DNA of 48,490 bases from BS750m-G4 sp964472195 (GTDB lineage: Bacteria; Bacteroidota; Ignavibacteria; Tepidaquicellales; Tepidaquicellaceae): the NCBI GenBank assembly GCA_964472195.1, contig CAYYJH010000009.1:1-48490 (forward strand). Direction: 5' to 3'. Shown piece by piece: positions 25,573 through 34,930 of the stretch (position 1 is its first letter; each line of letters begins with the position of its first letter). A program made the translations under genes and the position numbers. The notes beneath the pieces are model-generated. The model worked only from the letters and a program-made list of their open reading frames with translations, searched no databases and was not told the origin of the DNA.

Positions 25573-27852
25573 TCAATTCATTTTAATTTCTTTATCTCTT
25601 GACTTCGATAGATTTCTTCTTGCAACTTTTTTCAATATTCTTCTAAATACGCTTCTTTTCTTTTCAATTTCTCCGTATACAAGTTCGAGATTTTCTATGT
25701 TCACCTTATTCAAAATACTGCCTATATATTTTTCACCTGATTGCTGAAGAAATCTTATAGAATTTCTGTCAGCTTCTTCTAAAACAGCAGAAGCGGAAAA
25801 TACACCGATTATTTTATCTGTATAACTTGCCAATTCTTTCGAATCTGAATATCTATTCAACGAAGGTCCCTCCATTAATATATAATCGTAGCTCTGTTTC
25901 AATTTGTTGAATTTTAACTTTGCTCTTTCTGAAGTAATTAATTCCGACGGAGAATATAAACCACCCTGGCATCCAATGATATCGATGTTTTCAATTGTAG
26001 TATTTGATATTGCTTCTTCCTCAGTTATCTCATCTTTAAAAAACTTCTCTAAAGTTTGTTTTGTAATAAAGTTTTGAGTTAGTGAATTGTTTTTGAAATT
26101 CGTATCAAGTATTAAAACTCTTACACCTGTTAAAGATAATGAATATGCCAAAGCAGAAGTGATAAGTGATTTACCTTCACGTGAACCTGTACTTGTAAAA
26201 AGAAGAGTCTGTGAATCTTCCATTTTTCTCATAACTTCATATCTGAAAGTTCTTAAAAGTTCTTTATAAACATCAGAAATGAAATCTTCATTTTGAGATG
26301 AAAATAAAGATTTCAAATCAAGCTTTTGTGAAGTAAGAAGATTGAAATACGCAAGCAATTTTAATCCTGTCAACTTTTCAAATTGTTTTGGAGTTTTAAT
26401 TGTAAGGTCTAAGTATTCGAGTACAAAAATCACAACAACACATAAAACAAAACTCAAAAAACCTGAAAGGAGTATTAACGTCATTTTCTTCGAAGGTTCC
26501 GGCTTCCTAGCCGGTTCACCATATTCTGTTTGTTTTAAATCACCTCCAAGTCCGATATTTTCAAAACGAGCTAAATTCAATTTGTTCAGAACAAGCAGAT
26601 ATACATCTGCTGCAACAGTAATTTCTCTTTCGTATGCAGATATTGATGCTTCGATTGGAGCGTAATTGGATACGATACTGTGTAAGCGACCGAGTTCTCT
26701 ATCCATAGACCTAACGCTGTATTCAGCTATTTCCAAATCGATCTCATAAGCGACCCTCCTGTTTACAAGTTCCTGCTTTGGAGCATTGGGGTCGAGAAGA
26801 AAGGCATCCGAAGAAACGATGATTTGCTTTTCAAGATCTTTTCGCAACACCGAAATTGAGTCTTTCAATTTTTGATCTGTAAAACCTGTTGATATTAGCT
26901 TATCAGTAAGACTTTTAATATTGTCCTTTAATAACGAAATTCGCTTGTTATATGGGCGTGAATCAGATTCGTAATATAATTTTTGTTTATCTGTAAATTT
27001 ACTATCAATTAGTGTTATTGCACTTTTGTATGAAGGTATCTGTTTGTACCATTCTTCTCTTTTTAGCTCTAATGAACTTACTTGATCAACTAACGACTTC
27101 GTCTGCTCATAAATATTTATTATACCATTTTGCATTTTAAACGTTTTTAATTCATCAACTTTTTCATCGAGCTCTTTCTTTTTCTGTTTCGCTAATTCAC
27201 TAAAGAGACGAATAGCATCATTACTTTTTTGAAGAGTAACAATCTTATAATATCGAATAACTTCTTCACAAATTGTGTTAACAATAAATGCAGATAAATC
27301 CGGATTCTCCGATTCATATTTAACCGAGATAAAATCACTCTTCTCAACTCTATCAACAGATAATTTCTTGTAAAGTGAAATCGGGTCATATTTCATACTG
27401 ACAATGATATTAGCTAATTCCCTTTCAAAAGGTATGGTATTTGATAAACTTTGCAATGAATCATGCCTTAGTTTCAAAAGCTTTATAGCCTTATCCTTAT
27501 CTACCTGGCTCAATCTTTGTAAACTCTTATTCGGGGTTCTAAAAGGAGGAACAATTGTTAAATCATTTAGCAATAATCTATAAGATACAAGGTTCAATAC
27601 TTTTCTCGATTGTATCAGTTCGATTAGATTGCTGAATTTGTTCTGAATTTCGAATTGCTTTATTTCACTATCCTTCGATTCCAGACTTACTTGAGTTTTT
27701 TCAGTAATACCTGTAGCTATCTGAGCTTCGGATTTGTATATGTCTGGAACACTCTTAGTTAAAAAAAAGGCTGTAACAACTGCTAATAGTGTTATGGTTA
27801 TTATTACAAATTTGCGTCTTAATAAGACTCTTATAAATCTTACGAAATCCAT
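25573..27852 (-). CDS. Wzz-like polysaccharide co-polymerase fused to BY-kinase-like domain with altered Walker motifs
   Basis: A 759-residue inner-membrane protein. Wzz-type features: helix at about 15-33, a long periplasmic coiled region (about 200-400), the GNVR-like segment NLARFENIGLGGDLKQ and the proline-rich EPARKPEPSKK just before helix 2 (about 458-480). The cytoplasmic domain resembles bacterial tyrosine kinases: Walker A TGSREGKS (K561), A-prime ILDTNFKNN and Walker B YDYILMEGPS. In active BY-kinases A-prime is D-x-D and B ends in Asp; here they are D583-T-N585 and E661. The C-terminus has a single Tyr (Y726) and no tyrosine cluster. It probably controls chain length and export, but kinase activity is doubtful. 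It abuts the half-TolC gene upstream. Confidence 0.83.
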   Translation of the reverse strand: MDFVRFIRVLLRRKFVIITITLLAVVTAFFLTKSVPDIYKSEAQIATGITEKTQVSLESKDSEIKQFEIQNKFSNLIELIQSRKVLNLVSYRLLLNDLTIVPPFRTPNKSLQRLSQVDKDKAIKLLKLRHDSLQSLSNTIPFERELANIIVSMKYDPISLYKKLSVDRVEKSDFISVKYESENPDLSAFIVNTICEEVIRYYKIVTLQKSNDAIRLFSELAKQKKKELDEKVDELKTFKMQNGIINIYEQTKSLVDQVSSLELKREEWYKQIPSYKSAITLIDSKFTDKQKLYYESDSRPYNKRISLLKDNIKSLTDKLISTGFTDQKLKDSISVLRKDLEKQIIVSSDAFLLDPNAPKQELVNRRVAYEIDLEIAEYSVRSMDRELGRLHSIVSNYAPIEASISAYEREITVAADVYLLVLNKLNLARFENIGLGGDLKQTEYGEPARKPEPSKKMTLILLSGFLSFVLCVVVIFVLEYLDLTIKTPKQFEKLTGLKLLAYFNLLTSQKLDLKSLFSSQNEDFISDVYKELLRTFRYEVMRKMEDSQTLLFTSTGSREGKSLITSALAYSLSLTGVRVLILDTNFKNNSLTQNFITKQTLEKFFKDEITEEEAISNTTIENIDIIGCQGGLYSPSELITSERAKLKFNKLKQSYDYILMEGPSLNRYSDSKELASYTDKIIGVFSASAVLEEADRNSIRFLQQSGEKYIGSILNKVNIENLELVYGEIEKKRSVFRRILKKVARRNLSKSRDKEIKMN

Positions 27853-28536
27853 TTACTTGAAAATATTTTCAAATTTAATACCTAAAATCTGCTCAAGGTT
27901 TGCTTTTGCAGCAATAAATTCCGTCTCAGAACTTATAATGTTTGTTTTAGCATCGTTGTAAGATTCCAATGCTTTATTATATTCCGGTAATGTAATCTCT
28001 CCACTTTCATATTTATATTTCATTAGAATTATATTCGAAGTTGCATCATCTAAACCTTGAGTAGTAATTTTTAACTTTTCAATATTACTCTTATATAAAG
28101 AATAAAGCTTAGTAACTTCAGATCGTATTAGCAGCTTCTGAGCAATAATATTGTTATGAGCAATTTTCAATCTTTCACTTGATTGATTTATTTCGCTCGG
28201 TACTTTAAATATATCAAATACATTCACAGAGAGTCCTATTCCAAATTTTGGAGCTGAAAATAATCCAGTCGAATCAGTTGCTGTATTTGGATTGTATTGT
28301 ATCGTGAATTTCAATGTGTTCATCCATGCCCATTTCTTCTGATGCAGATCTTCCTGGCTTATTGCTATTTCATTCAAGTAGTTTTTATTTTCAGGATAAT
28401 TATCCCAGGCAATTTTAATTAATGTTTCGAGTGTATCAACTATCAAAGGATTACTTAATATTATTTTGTTTGTATCTAACTTCTGTGACGCTGATATGTT
28501 AGAAATGAACAGTATGAAAAATAATATTTTTTTCAT
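27853..28536 (-). CDS. Half-length TolC-like outer-membrane factor
   Basis: A 227-residue exported protein with a signal peptide (1-17, ends ISAS). The remainder reads like one of the two repeats of a TolC/OEP protein: TLETLIKIAWDNYPENKNYL, then a beta-rich span with GIGLSVNVFDIFKVPSEI, a long coiled helix pair, and the terminal SYNDAKTNIISSETEFIAAKANLEQILGI. Standard TolC proteins have about 420 residues with two such repeats, so this could form a channel only by assembling more subunits. I see no frameshift on either side, and the gene abuts the Wzz-like gene, so it looks like an intact short form serving polysaccharide export, and not a broken gene. Confidence 0.75.
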   Translation of the reverse strand: MKKILFFILFISNISASQKLDTNKIILSNPLIVDTLETLIKIAWDNYPENKNYLNEIAISQEDLHQKKWAWMNTLKFTIQYNPNTATDSTGLFSAPKFGIGLSVNVFDIFKVPSEINQSSERLKIAHNNIIAQKLLIRSEVTKLYSLYKSNIEKLKITTQGLDDATSNIILMKYKYESGEITLPEYNKALESYNDAKTNIISSETEFIAAKANLEQILGIKFENIFK

Positions 28537-28587
28537 TAATTCAATTTTTGATTTCTAATAGGAATATTTTCCTTTTTAATTTAAAAT

Positions 28588-29928
28588 TTAGTTTACCTGA
28601 TTTCTACCCATACTATAATATGTAAAACCCAATTCTTTCATTTTGTTAGGAGCAAAAATATTTCTACCATCGAATATTATCGGATTTTTTAATCCTGATT
28701 TCATCATATCATAATCCGGATTTCTAAATTCATTCCATTCTGTTAACACAAATAAAGCTTCAGCATCTTTTAATGCATCGTATTCATTTTCTGCATATTT
28801 TATATTTTCAAACAAAGAATTATCTTTAAAATAAAACTTTGAAGTTTCCATCGCAGCAGGATCATAAACCGAAATAGTAGCACCCAATTTTAATAATTCA
28901 TTAATTATAACAACAGATGGAGCTTCTCTCATATCATCCGTGTTTGGTTTGAATGCAAGACCCCAGATAGCAAAATGTTTACCTTTAATAGCACCATTAA
29001 AAAAATTTTGGGCTTTTTCAACAAGTTTGAGCTTTTGAGCTTTGTTTACCTCATCAACAACCGTCAGAATATTTATCTTAGAATCATACTCAGCAGACGT
29101 CTTAATCAAAGCATTAACATCTTTCGGGAAACAAGAACCACCATAACCAATACCTGCAAATAAAAATCTCTTTCCTATCCTGGTATCAGAACCCATTCCT
29201 TTTCTAATTAGATCAACATTCGCACCAACTTTCTCGCAAAAGTTTGCAAGCTCATTCATGAAAGTTATCCTTGTCGCAAGATAGGAATTTGCAGCATACT
29301 TTGTTACTTCAGCACTGGCAGTATCCATCTCTATAATAGGATTACCCTGCCTCACAAATGGCTCATATAATTCTCTCATTTTATCGAATGCTTTCTGGTT
29401 ATTTGCTCCGATAACTATTCTGTCGGGCTTCATAAAATCATCTACTGCGAAACCTTCTCTCAAAAATTCAGGATTCGAGACGATATCAAAATTACTCACC
29501 CCGTGTTTTTCTAACATTTCCCTGACTTTTTTTGAAGTCCCGACCGGGACAGTACTCTTATCCACAATAATCTTGTAATCATCAGTTCCACTTTCCTTTA
29601 ATATCTTCCCTATATCATCAGCTACTCCCAGGACATATTGCAGATCTGCCGAACCATCCTCACCCTGTGGTGTAGGGAGACAAAGGAATATAACCTCGCA
29701 GTCTAAGACAGAGCTCTTTAAATCATTAGTGAAAGAAAGTCTCTTCTTTGCAATGTTTCGATAGAAAAGCATCTCAAGACCGGGTTCATAAATCGTCACT
29801 TCAGCTTCTCTCAGCTTTTCTAACTTCTCGGGACTGTTGTCAACACAAATTACATTATTCCCCATTTCTGCAAAACATGTCCCGGAAACAAGACCAACAT
29901 ATCCTGTCCCGATTATCGAAATGTTCAT
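28588..29928 (-). CDS. ugd: UDP-glucose 6-dehydrogenase
   Basis: A 446-residue enzyme that oxidises UDP-glucose to UDP-glucuronate with two NAD. The N-terminal Rossmann motif is ISIIGTGYVGLVSGTCFAEM, then CLPTPQGEDGSADL and DKSTVPVGT. The active-site Cys is C266 in GYGGSCFPKDV. The C-terminal NAD-like half includes FAIWGLAFKPNTDDMREAPS. Length is normal and all key residues are present. AAAGGAG lies 6 bases before the ATG. Product can be used directly as an acidic sugar donor, or by the UDP-glucuronate decarboxylase at 8887-9852 to make UDP-xylose. Confidence 0.95.
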   Translation of the reverse strand: MNISIIGTGYVGLVSGTCFAEMGNNVICVDNSPEKLEKLREAEVTIYEPGLEMLFYRNIAKKRLSFTNDLKSSVLDCEVIFLCLPTPQGEDGSADLQYVLGVADDIGKILKESGTDDYKIIVDKSTVPVGTSKKVREMLEKHGVSNFDIVSNPEFLREGFAVDDFMKPDRIVIGANNQKAFDKMRELYEPFVRQGNPIIEMDTASAEVTKYAANSYLATRITFMNELANFCEKVGANVDLIRKGMGSDTRIGKRFLFAGIGYGGSCFPKDVNALIKTSAEYDSKINILTVVDEVNKAQKLKLVEKAQNFFNGAIKGKHFAIWGLAFKPNTDDMREAPSVVIINELLKLGATISVYDPAAMETSKFYFKDNSLFENIKYAENEYDALKDAEALFVLTEWNEFRNPDYDMMKSGLKNPIIFDGRNIFAPNKMKELGFTYYSMGRNQVN

Positions 29929-29945
29929 TTTTACTCCTTTAGTAT

Positions 29946-32432
29946 TTAAATTTTTTTAATTTTTATTGGTTTGATCTTCCATATTTTCTGAACATATTCT
30001 TTTATTGCCCTGTCACTCGAAAATTTTCCGATCCGTGCAACATTCAAAATTGATTTAACAGTCCATAAATCTTTATTTATAAATTCAATATTAACTTTTT
30101 CCTGAGTATCGATATAGGATTGATAGTCTGCTAATAAACAATAAAAGTCATTGTTTAATAAATCATCATAGATAGAATCAAAAATACCGGGCTCATCTTT
30201 ATTAAAATAATTTGATTTAAGCATGTCAATAGCACGTTTTAACTCAGCATTATTTTCGTAATATTCTCTTGGATTATATCCTTTCCTTATTAGTGTAGAA
30301 ATTTCCTCTGCTTTTAAACCGAAAATAAAAATATTGTCTTTGCCAACTTCTTCTAATATTTCAATATTTGCTCCATCCATAGTTCCTATCGTTAAGGCAC
30401 CGTTCAAAGCAAATTTCATGTTGCCGGTTCCCGATGCTTCATAACCGGCAGTTGAAATCTGCTCGGATAGATCTGAAGCCGGGAATATTAGCTCTGCCAA
30501 TGATACAGAATAATTTTTCAAGAACAGCACCTTCAGTCTATCACCAATATCTTTATCGTTATTAATGATATCTGAAATCGAATTAATCAACTTAATGTGA
30601 AGCTTTGCAGTGAAATAGGAAGGAGCAGCTTTACCCGAGAACAAAATTGTTCTCGATGCAAATTCTTTTTCCGGATTGTCCTTTATCCGATTGTAAAGTG
30701 TTATCACATGCAGTACATTTAACAATTGTCTTTTGTATTCATGAAATCTCTTAACCTGTACATCGAACATAGATTCATGATTTATTTTTACATCATAATT
30801 CTTTTCTATGTAACTTATAAGATTTCTTTTAGCTATCCATTTTGCATTTCTCCAATCATCCTTAAAAATATCGTCGTTTACTAACGTTTCTAACTCTTTT
30901 AATTTTAAAAGATCAGTTATCCAGCTGTCTCCAATCCTATCAGAAATTAAACCGGATAAAAAAGGATTTGCTTTACGAAGCCATCTTCTCTGCGTAATTC
31001 CATTCGTAACATTGACAAACTTTTTCGGGAAGTACTCAAAGAAATTTGAAAATAAATTTTTCTTTAATATTTCAGTATGCAATGCTGCAACACCATTTAC
31101 AGAATGGCTTCCTACGATAGAAAGATTTGCCATCCTGACGCTTTTACCTTCTTTACCGTTTTCGTTTATAATTGACAGATTCGAAATAGCTTTATCATCC
31201 GTAGTGTAATTATTCCTGATCTCTTCTAAAAATCGATGGTTGATTTCGTAAATGATTTGTAAATGTCTCGGAAGTAACTTCCCGAACATGTTAACTGACC
31301 ATACCTCGAGAGCTTCAGGAACGACCGTATGGTTCGTGTAAGCAAAAGTATTAACTGTAATGTCCCATGCTTCTTCCCACCCAAGTCCTTCATCATCTAT
31401 TAAAATTCTCATCAACTCAGGGATAGCTATTGAAGGATGTGTATCGTTAAGCTGTACGGCAACCTTTTGGGAGAATTGTTTAAAACTTTTGTGGAATTTT
31501 TTATAACCTTTAATAATATCCTGCATAGTTGCAGAGACAAAAAAGTATTGCTGCTGTAGCCTCAGCATCTTCCCTGAAATAAAAGAATCATTTGGATATA
31601 AAACTTTTGAAATTACTTCTGATTTATTCTTATCTTCTACAGCAGACATATAATCACCTCTATTGAAATCTTTTAAATTAAACTCGTTCGTTGATTTTGC
31701 CTGCCAAAGCCGCAAGTTATTTACAGTATTGTTCATATATCCAGGAATCGGGATATCACACGCTACAGCAAAAACATCCTCCGTATCCATCCAGTCCAAC
31801 CTCATATGTCCTTTATCATCAAATGTAGATTCAACATGCCCGAAATATCTAATCCTATATGTTAATTCCGGTCTGATTATCTCCCACGGATTACCAAAAT
31901 ATAACCATTGATCTGGCTTTTCAACCTGGTACCCGTTTTGGATATCCTGTTCGAATATACCATATTCGTATCTGATACCATAACCGTATGCAGGATATTG
32001 TAATGTTGAAAGCGAATCGAGAAAACAAGCTGCTAGTCTGCCCAAGCCTCCGTTACCAAGCCCCATATCATGTTCAAATTCAGCGATATCTTCTAAAATA
32101 TATCCTAAATCCTTCATAATATGAAAACAATCATCATAGTATCCCAGATTAATCAGAGAATTACCGAGTAAACTTCCCATTAAGAACTCTAAAGATAAAT
32201 AATAAACTTTTTTAACATCTTTTTCGCTGTACTCCTGCTGAGTCCTGAGCCATTTTTTTATGAGTTTATCCCTAATTGACATTGCTAATGCTTTATAAGC
32301 ATCTTCTTTTGTTACGGTTGTTTTATCCTTTACCAGAGAATATTCAAGATGCTCAGCAAATTTCTTTTGCAGTGAGTAAGGTTCCAGTTTTTCATCATCG
32401 GTAAAAAATACTGATGTACTTTTATTTACCAT
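29946..32432 (-). CDS. glgP: Glycogen/alpha-glucan phosphorylase
   Basis: An 828-residue GT35 enzyme that releases glucose 1-phosphate from alpha-1,4-glucan. The PLP-binding signature EASGTGNMKFALNGALTIGT has its Lys at 673. GLGNGGLGRLAACFLDS (about 124-140), QLNDTHPSIAIPELMR (about 328-342) and the C-terminal TMDGANIEI are standard for the family. It is full length. It lies between rmlC and ugd in the polysaccharide operon with 11- and 17-bp gaps, which is not a typical place for it. A role feeding glucose 1-phosphate to the nucleotidyltransferases of the same operon is a reasonable inference. Confidence 0.95.
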   Translation of the reverse strand: MVNKSTSVFFTDDEKLEPYSLQKKFAEHLEYSLVKDKTTVTKEDAYKALAMSIRDKLIKKWLRTQQEYSEKDVKKVYYLSLEFLMGSLLGNSLINLGYYDDCFHIMKDLGYILEDIAEFEHDMGLGNGGLGRLAACFLDSLSTLQYPAYGYGIRYEYGIFEQDIQNGYQVEKPDQWLYFGNPWEIIRPELTYRIRYFGHVESTFDDKGHMRLDWMDTEDVFAVACDIPIPGYMNNTVNNLRLWQAKSTNEFNLKDFNRGDYMSAVEDKNKSEVISKVLYPNDSFISGKMLRLQQQYFFVSATMQDIIKGYKKFHKSFKQFSQKVAVQLNDTHPSIAIPELMRILIDDEGLGWEEAWDITVNTFAYTNHTVVPEALEVWSVNMFGKLLPRHLQIIYEINHRFLEEIRNNYTTDDKAISNLSIINENGKEGKSVRMANLSIVGSHSVNGVAALHTEILKKNLFSNFFEYFPKKFVNVTNGITQRRWLRKANPFLSGLISDRIGDSWITDLLKLKELETLVNDDIFKDDWRNAKWIAKRNLISYIEKNYDVKINHESMFDVQVKRFHEYKRQLLNVLHVITLYNRIKDNPEKEFASRTILFSGKAAPSYFTAKLHIKLINSISDIINNDKDIGDRLKVLFLKNYSVSLAELIFPASDLSEQISTAGYEASGTGNMKFALNGALTIGTMDGANIEILEEVGKDNIFIFGLKAEEISTLIRKGYNPREYYENNAELKRAIDMLKSNYFNKDEPGIFDSIYDDLLNNDFYCLLADYQSYIDTQEKVNIEFINKDLWTVKSILNVARIGKFSSDRAIKEYVQKIWKIKPIKIKKI

Positions 32433-32443
32433 GTGAAGTTTAC

Positions 32444-32995
32444 TTAAGGTTTATAAAAAAAATCCTTATTTATTTCTTTAATGGATAATGCTTTTAAATC
32501 CTTTTCCGACACATTCGGTTCAAAAACTTTCCAATCAATTCCAAGGTCAGGATCATTGTATATAATTGCTCTTTCGTCTTCTTTACTGTAATAAGCCGTA
32601 CACTTATAATGAAAAACAGCAACATCCGATAAAACTGAAAAACCATGTGCAAATCCCGATGGTATCCAGATTTGATTGTGCTTCTCTTCGGATAATTCAA
32701 CTGCTGCGAATTTGCCAAATGTAGGAGAGTTAAATCTTATATCCACAGCAACATCAAGAACTTTTCCAAACAAAACCTGGCATAGTTTACCTTGAGCATA
32801 ATCTCCCACCTGGTAATGAAGACCTCTTATCGTACCTTTTTTTGATTTAGATATATTATCCTGAACAAACTTTTCAGATTTTAAATCCGTATATTTCTGC
32901 TGGTTGAATGATTCAAAAAAATAACCCCTGTCATCAGCAAAAACATCCGGTAGAATTTCCAGTACTCCTTTTAGTTTTGTTTCAATAATTTCCAT
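32444..32995 (-). CDS. rmlC: dTDP-4-dehydrorhamnose 3,5-epimerase
   Basis: A 183-residue cupin that epimerises dTDP-4-keto-6-deoxyglucose at C3 and C5 on the path to dTDP-rhamnose. TIRGLHYQ holds the catalytic His60; K70 and AVDIR follow, and YKCTAYYSKEDERAI carries the catalytic Tyr and the tail motif. LEILPDVFADDRGYFFESF is the usual start. AAGGA lies 9 bases before the ATG. It follows rmlA by 20 bp. The enzyme cannot work alone: rmlB and rmlD are not in this window. Confidence 0.93.
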   Translation of the reverse strand: MEIIETKLKGVLEILPDVFADDRGYFFESFNQQKYTDLKSEKFVQDNISKSKKGTIRGLHYQVGDYAQGKLCQVLFGKVLDVAVDIRFNSPTFGKFAAVELSEEKHNQIWIPSGFAHGFSVLSDVAVFHYKCTAYYSKEDERAIIYNDPDLGIDWKVFEPNVSEKDLKALSIKEINKDFFYKP

Positions 32996-33015
32996 AAATT
33001 TTATTCCTTAACTTT

Positions 33016-33879
33016 TTAACTGTCATTTAAGAATTTTTCAAGATATTCCCTGTAAAGAGAATTCGGCATATCAGAAATGACTTTTTCCAATTGGTTCCTT
33101 GAAATGTACTTTTTATTAAAAGCTATCTCTTCTATGCATGCTACTTTCAAACCCTGCCGATCGTCAATAGCACCAATAAAATTGGACGCTAATAGTAAAG
33201 ATGCAGGGGTACCCGTGTCAAGCCAGGCAACACCTCTACCAATTGGTTGAGCGTTAAGTTTTCCTCTTTTAAGATATTCTGTATTTACATCTGTAATTTC
33301 TAATTCTCCCCTGGCAGATGGCTTTAGATTTTTAGAAATATCAACTACTTCATTGTCATATACATACAATCCGGGAACAGCATAATTAGATTTTGGTTTA
33401 TCGGGTTTCTCTTCAATCGATAATACTTTTCCGCTTTCGTCAAACTCAACGATACCATATCTGGTAGGATCGTTGACTCTATATCCGAAAATTGTTGCTC
33501 CATTATTATTCTTTATTGCTTCATACAAGAAATTTAATTTTCCATAAAATATATTATCACCTAATATTAATGTCACATCATCCTTTCCGATAAAATTCTC
33601 CCCTACAATAAAAGCTTCGGCAATCCCTCTTGGAGCTGTTTGTACCTCGTAGCTAACAGAAATCCCAAGATGAGAGCCATCGTTAAATAGTTTTTTATAA
33701 AAAGGTATCGTTTCCTCATTTGATATAATTAAAATATCTTTAATGCTTCCTAACATCAGTATTGACAAAGGATAATATATCAAAGGTTTATCGTAAATCA
33801 GTGTTAATTGTTTACTGTAAATCTTGGAAACAGGATACATACGTGTTCCGGCGCCACCGGCTAAAATAATTCCCTTCAT
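33016..33879 (-). CDS. rmlA: Glucose-1-phosphate thymidylyltransferase
   Basis: A 287-residue enzyme that makes dTDP-glucose from dTTP and glucose 1-phosphate. MKGIILAGGAGTRMYPVSK with the GGAGTR loop and the SKQLTLIYDKPLIYYPLS stretch is the RmlA signature; LILGDNIFYG and VAWLDTGTPASLL hold the metal and sugar sites. Full length. Its usual partner steps are split: rmlC comes next, but rmlB and rmlD are missing here. GlgP, two genes further on, could supply the glucose 1-phosphate. Confidence 0.94.
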   Translation of the reverse strand: MKGIILAGGAGTRMYPVSKIYSKQLTLIYDKPLIYYPLSILMLGSIKDILIISNEETIPFYKKLFNDGSHLGISVSYEVQTAPRGIAEAFIVGENFIGKDDVTLILGDNIFYGKLNFLYEAIKNNNGATIFGYRVNDPTRYGIVEFDESGKVLSIEEKPDKPKSNYAVPGLYVYDNEVVDISKNLKPSARGELEITDVNTEYLKRGKLNAQPIGRGVAWLDTGTPASLLLASNFIGAIDDRQGLKVACIEEIAFNKKYISRNQLEKVISDMPNSLYREYLEKFLNDS

Positions 33880-33926
33880 TAAATTAATTCCCTTTTTGAT
33901 TTATAATAAAATAATTATACATAAAT

Positions 33927-34901
33927 TTAAAACTTTGGATTTTTGTGCCAAGCCCAGGCTGTTTTAATAATTTTGTCCAGATTATACTTCGGAATCCACC
34001 CTAATACTTCTCTTGCTTTCTTGTTATCTGCAACTAACTCTGCAGGGTCTCCCGGTCGTCTCCCAACAACTTCGGCAGTTATGTTAACACCTGATATCTT
34101 TCTTGCAGTGTCTATAATTTCATTAACTGAATAACCATTACCTGTCCCTAAATTAAATACAGTTGATTGCCCATTATTTCTTAAATATTCAAGAGCTTTG
34201 ATATGTGCGTCTGCAAGGTCATTCACATGAATATAATCACGTATGCATGTTCCATCTTTTGTTGGGTAATCGTCTCCGTACACATAAATTTTTTCCCTCC
34301 TTCCCAAAGCTGCGAATAATACCAGCGGAATAAGATGGGTTTCGGGGTCATGACTCTCACCTATTTGTGAATCATCAGAATCACCCGCAGCATTGAAATA
34401 TCTCAGTGCTGCGAAGTTTAATCCATACGCCGTACCATAATCATTTAAGATGTTCTCAATGATAAACTTCGTCTTTGCATAAGGATTTATTGGTTTTGGT
34501 GTTTCCGATTCCGATATTGGTATATTTAAAGGATTCCCGTAAACAGAACACGTAGAAGAAAAAACAATTTTATCTATATTATTCTCTTTAAGAACATCGA
34601 TGAGATTAAAACTTCCAACCACGTTGTTTGAATAATACATCTGCGGATTATCAACTGATTCTCCAACGTACGCAAAAGCTGCAAAATGTATGACTGCATC
34701 TATAGAGAACTTCTTAATCGAATTACTTAATCCTTCAAAATCAAGAAGGTCAGCTTTTTCGAAAGTTACACTTTTCGGTATGGATTCTTTATGACCTCTC
34801 GACAAGTTATCAATGATTACAACATTTTCTCCTCTTTCAAGGAGCATTTTTACAACATGTGAACCAATGTACCCGGCACCTCCTGTAACTAAAATAGTCA
34901 T
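33927..34901 (-). CDS. galE: UDP-glucose 4-epimerase
   Basis: A 324-residue extended short-chain dehydrogenase that interconverts UDP-glucose and UDP-galactose (or the N-acetyl forms). The NAD loop is GGAGYIGSH (7-15); catalytic residues are in FSSTCSVYG (S116/T117) and Y141-x3-K145 (NPYAKTK). GlaLE-type signatures AALRYFNAAGD, GTCIRDYIHV and GRRPGDPAELVADN are intact. It supplies galactose-type donors for the glycosyltransferases of this operon. It is preceded by the nucleotidyltransferase/phosphoglycosyl transferase fusion (29-bp gap). Confidence 0.94.
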   Translation of the reverse strand: MTILVTGGAGYIGSHVVKMLLERGENVVIIDNLSRGHKESIPKSVTFEKADLLDFEGLSNSIKKFSIDAVIHFAAFAYVGESVDNPQMYYSNNVVGSFNLIDVLKENNIDKIVFSSTCSVYGNPLNIPISESETPKPINPYAKTKFIIENILNDYGTAYGLNFAALRYFNAAGDSDDSQIGESHDPETHLIPLVLFAALGRREKIYVYGDDYPTKDGTCIRDYIHVNDLADAHIKALEYLRNNGQSTVFNLGTGNGYSVNEIIDTARKISGVNITAEVVGRRPGDPAELVADNKKAREVLGWIPKYNLDKIIKTAWAWHKNPKF

Positions 34902-34930
34902 ACCATAGAATTTTCGTTTATATTAATATA

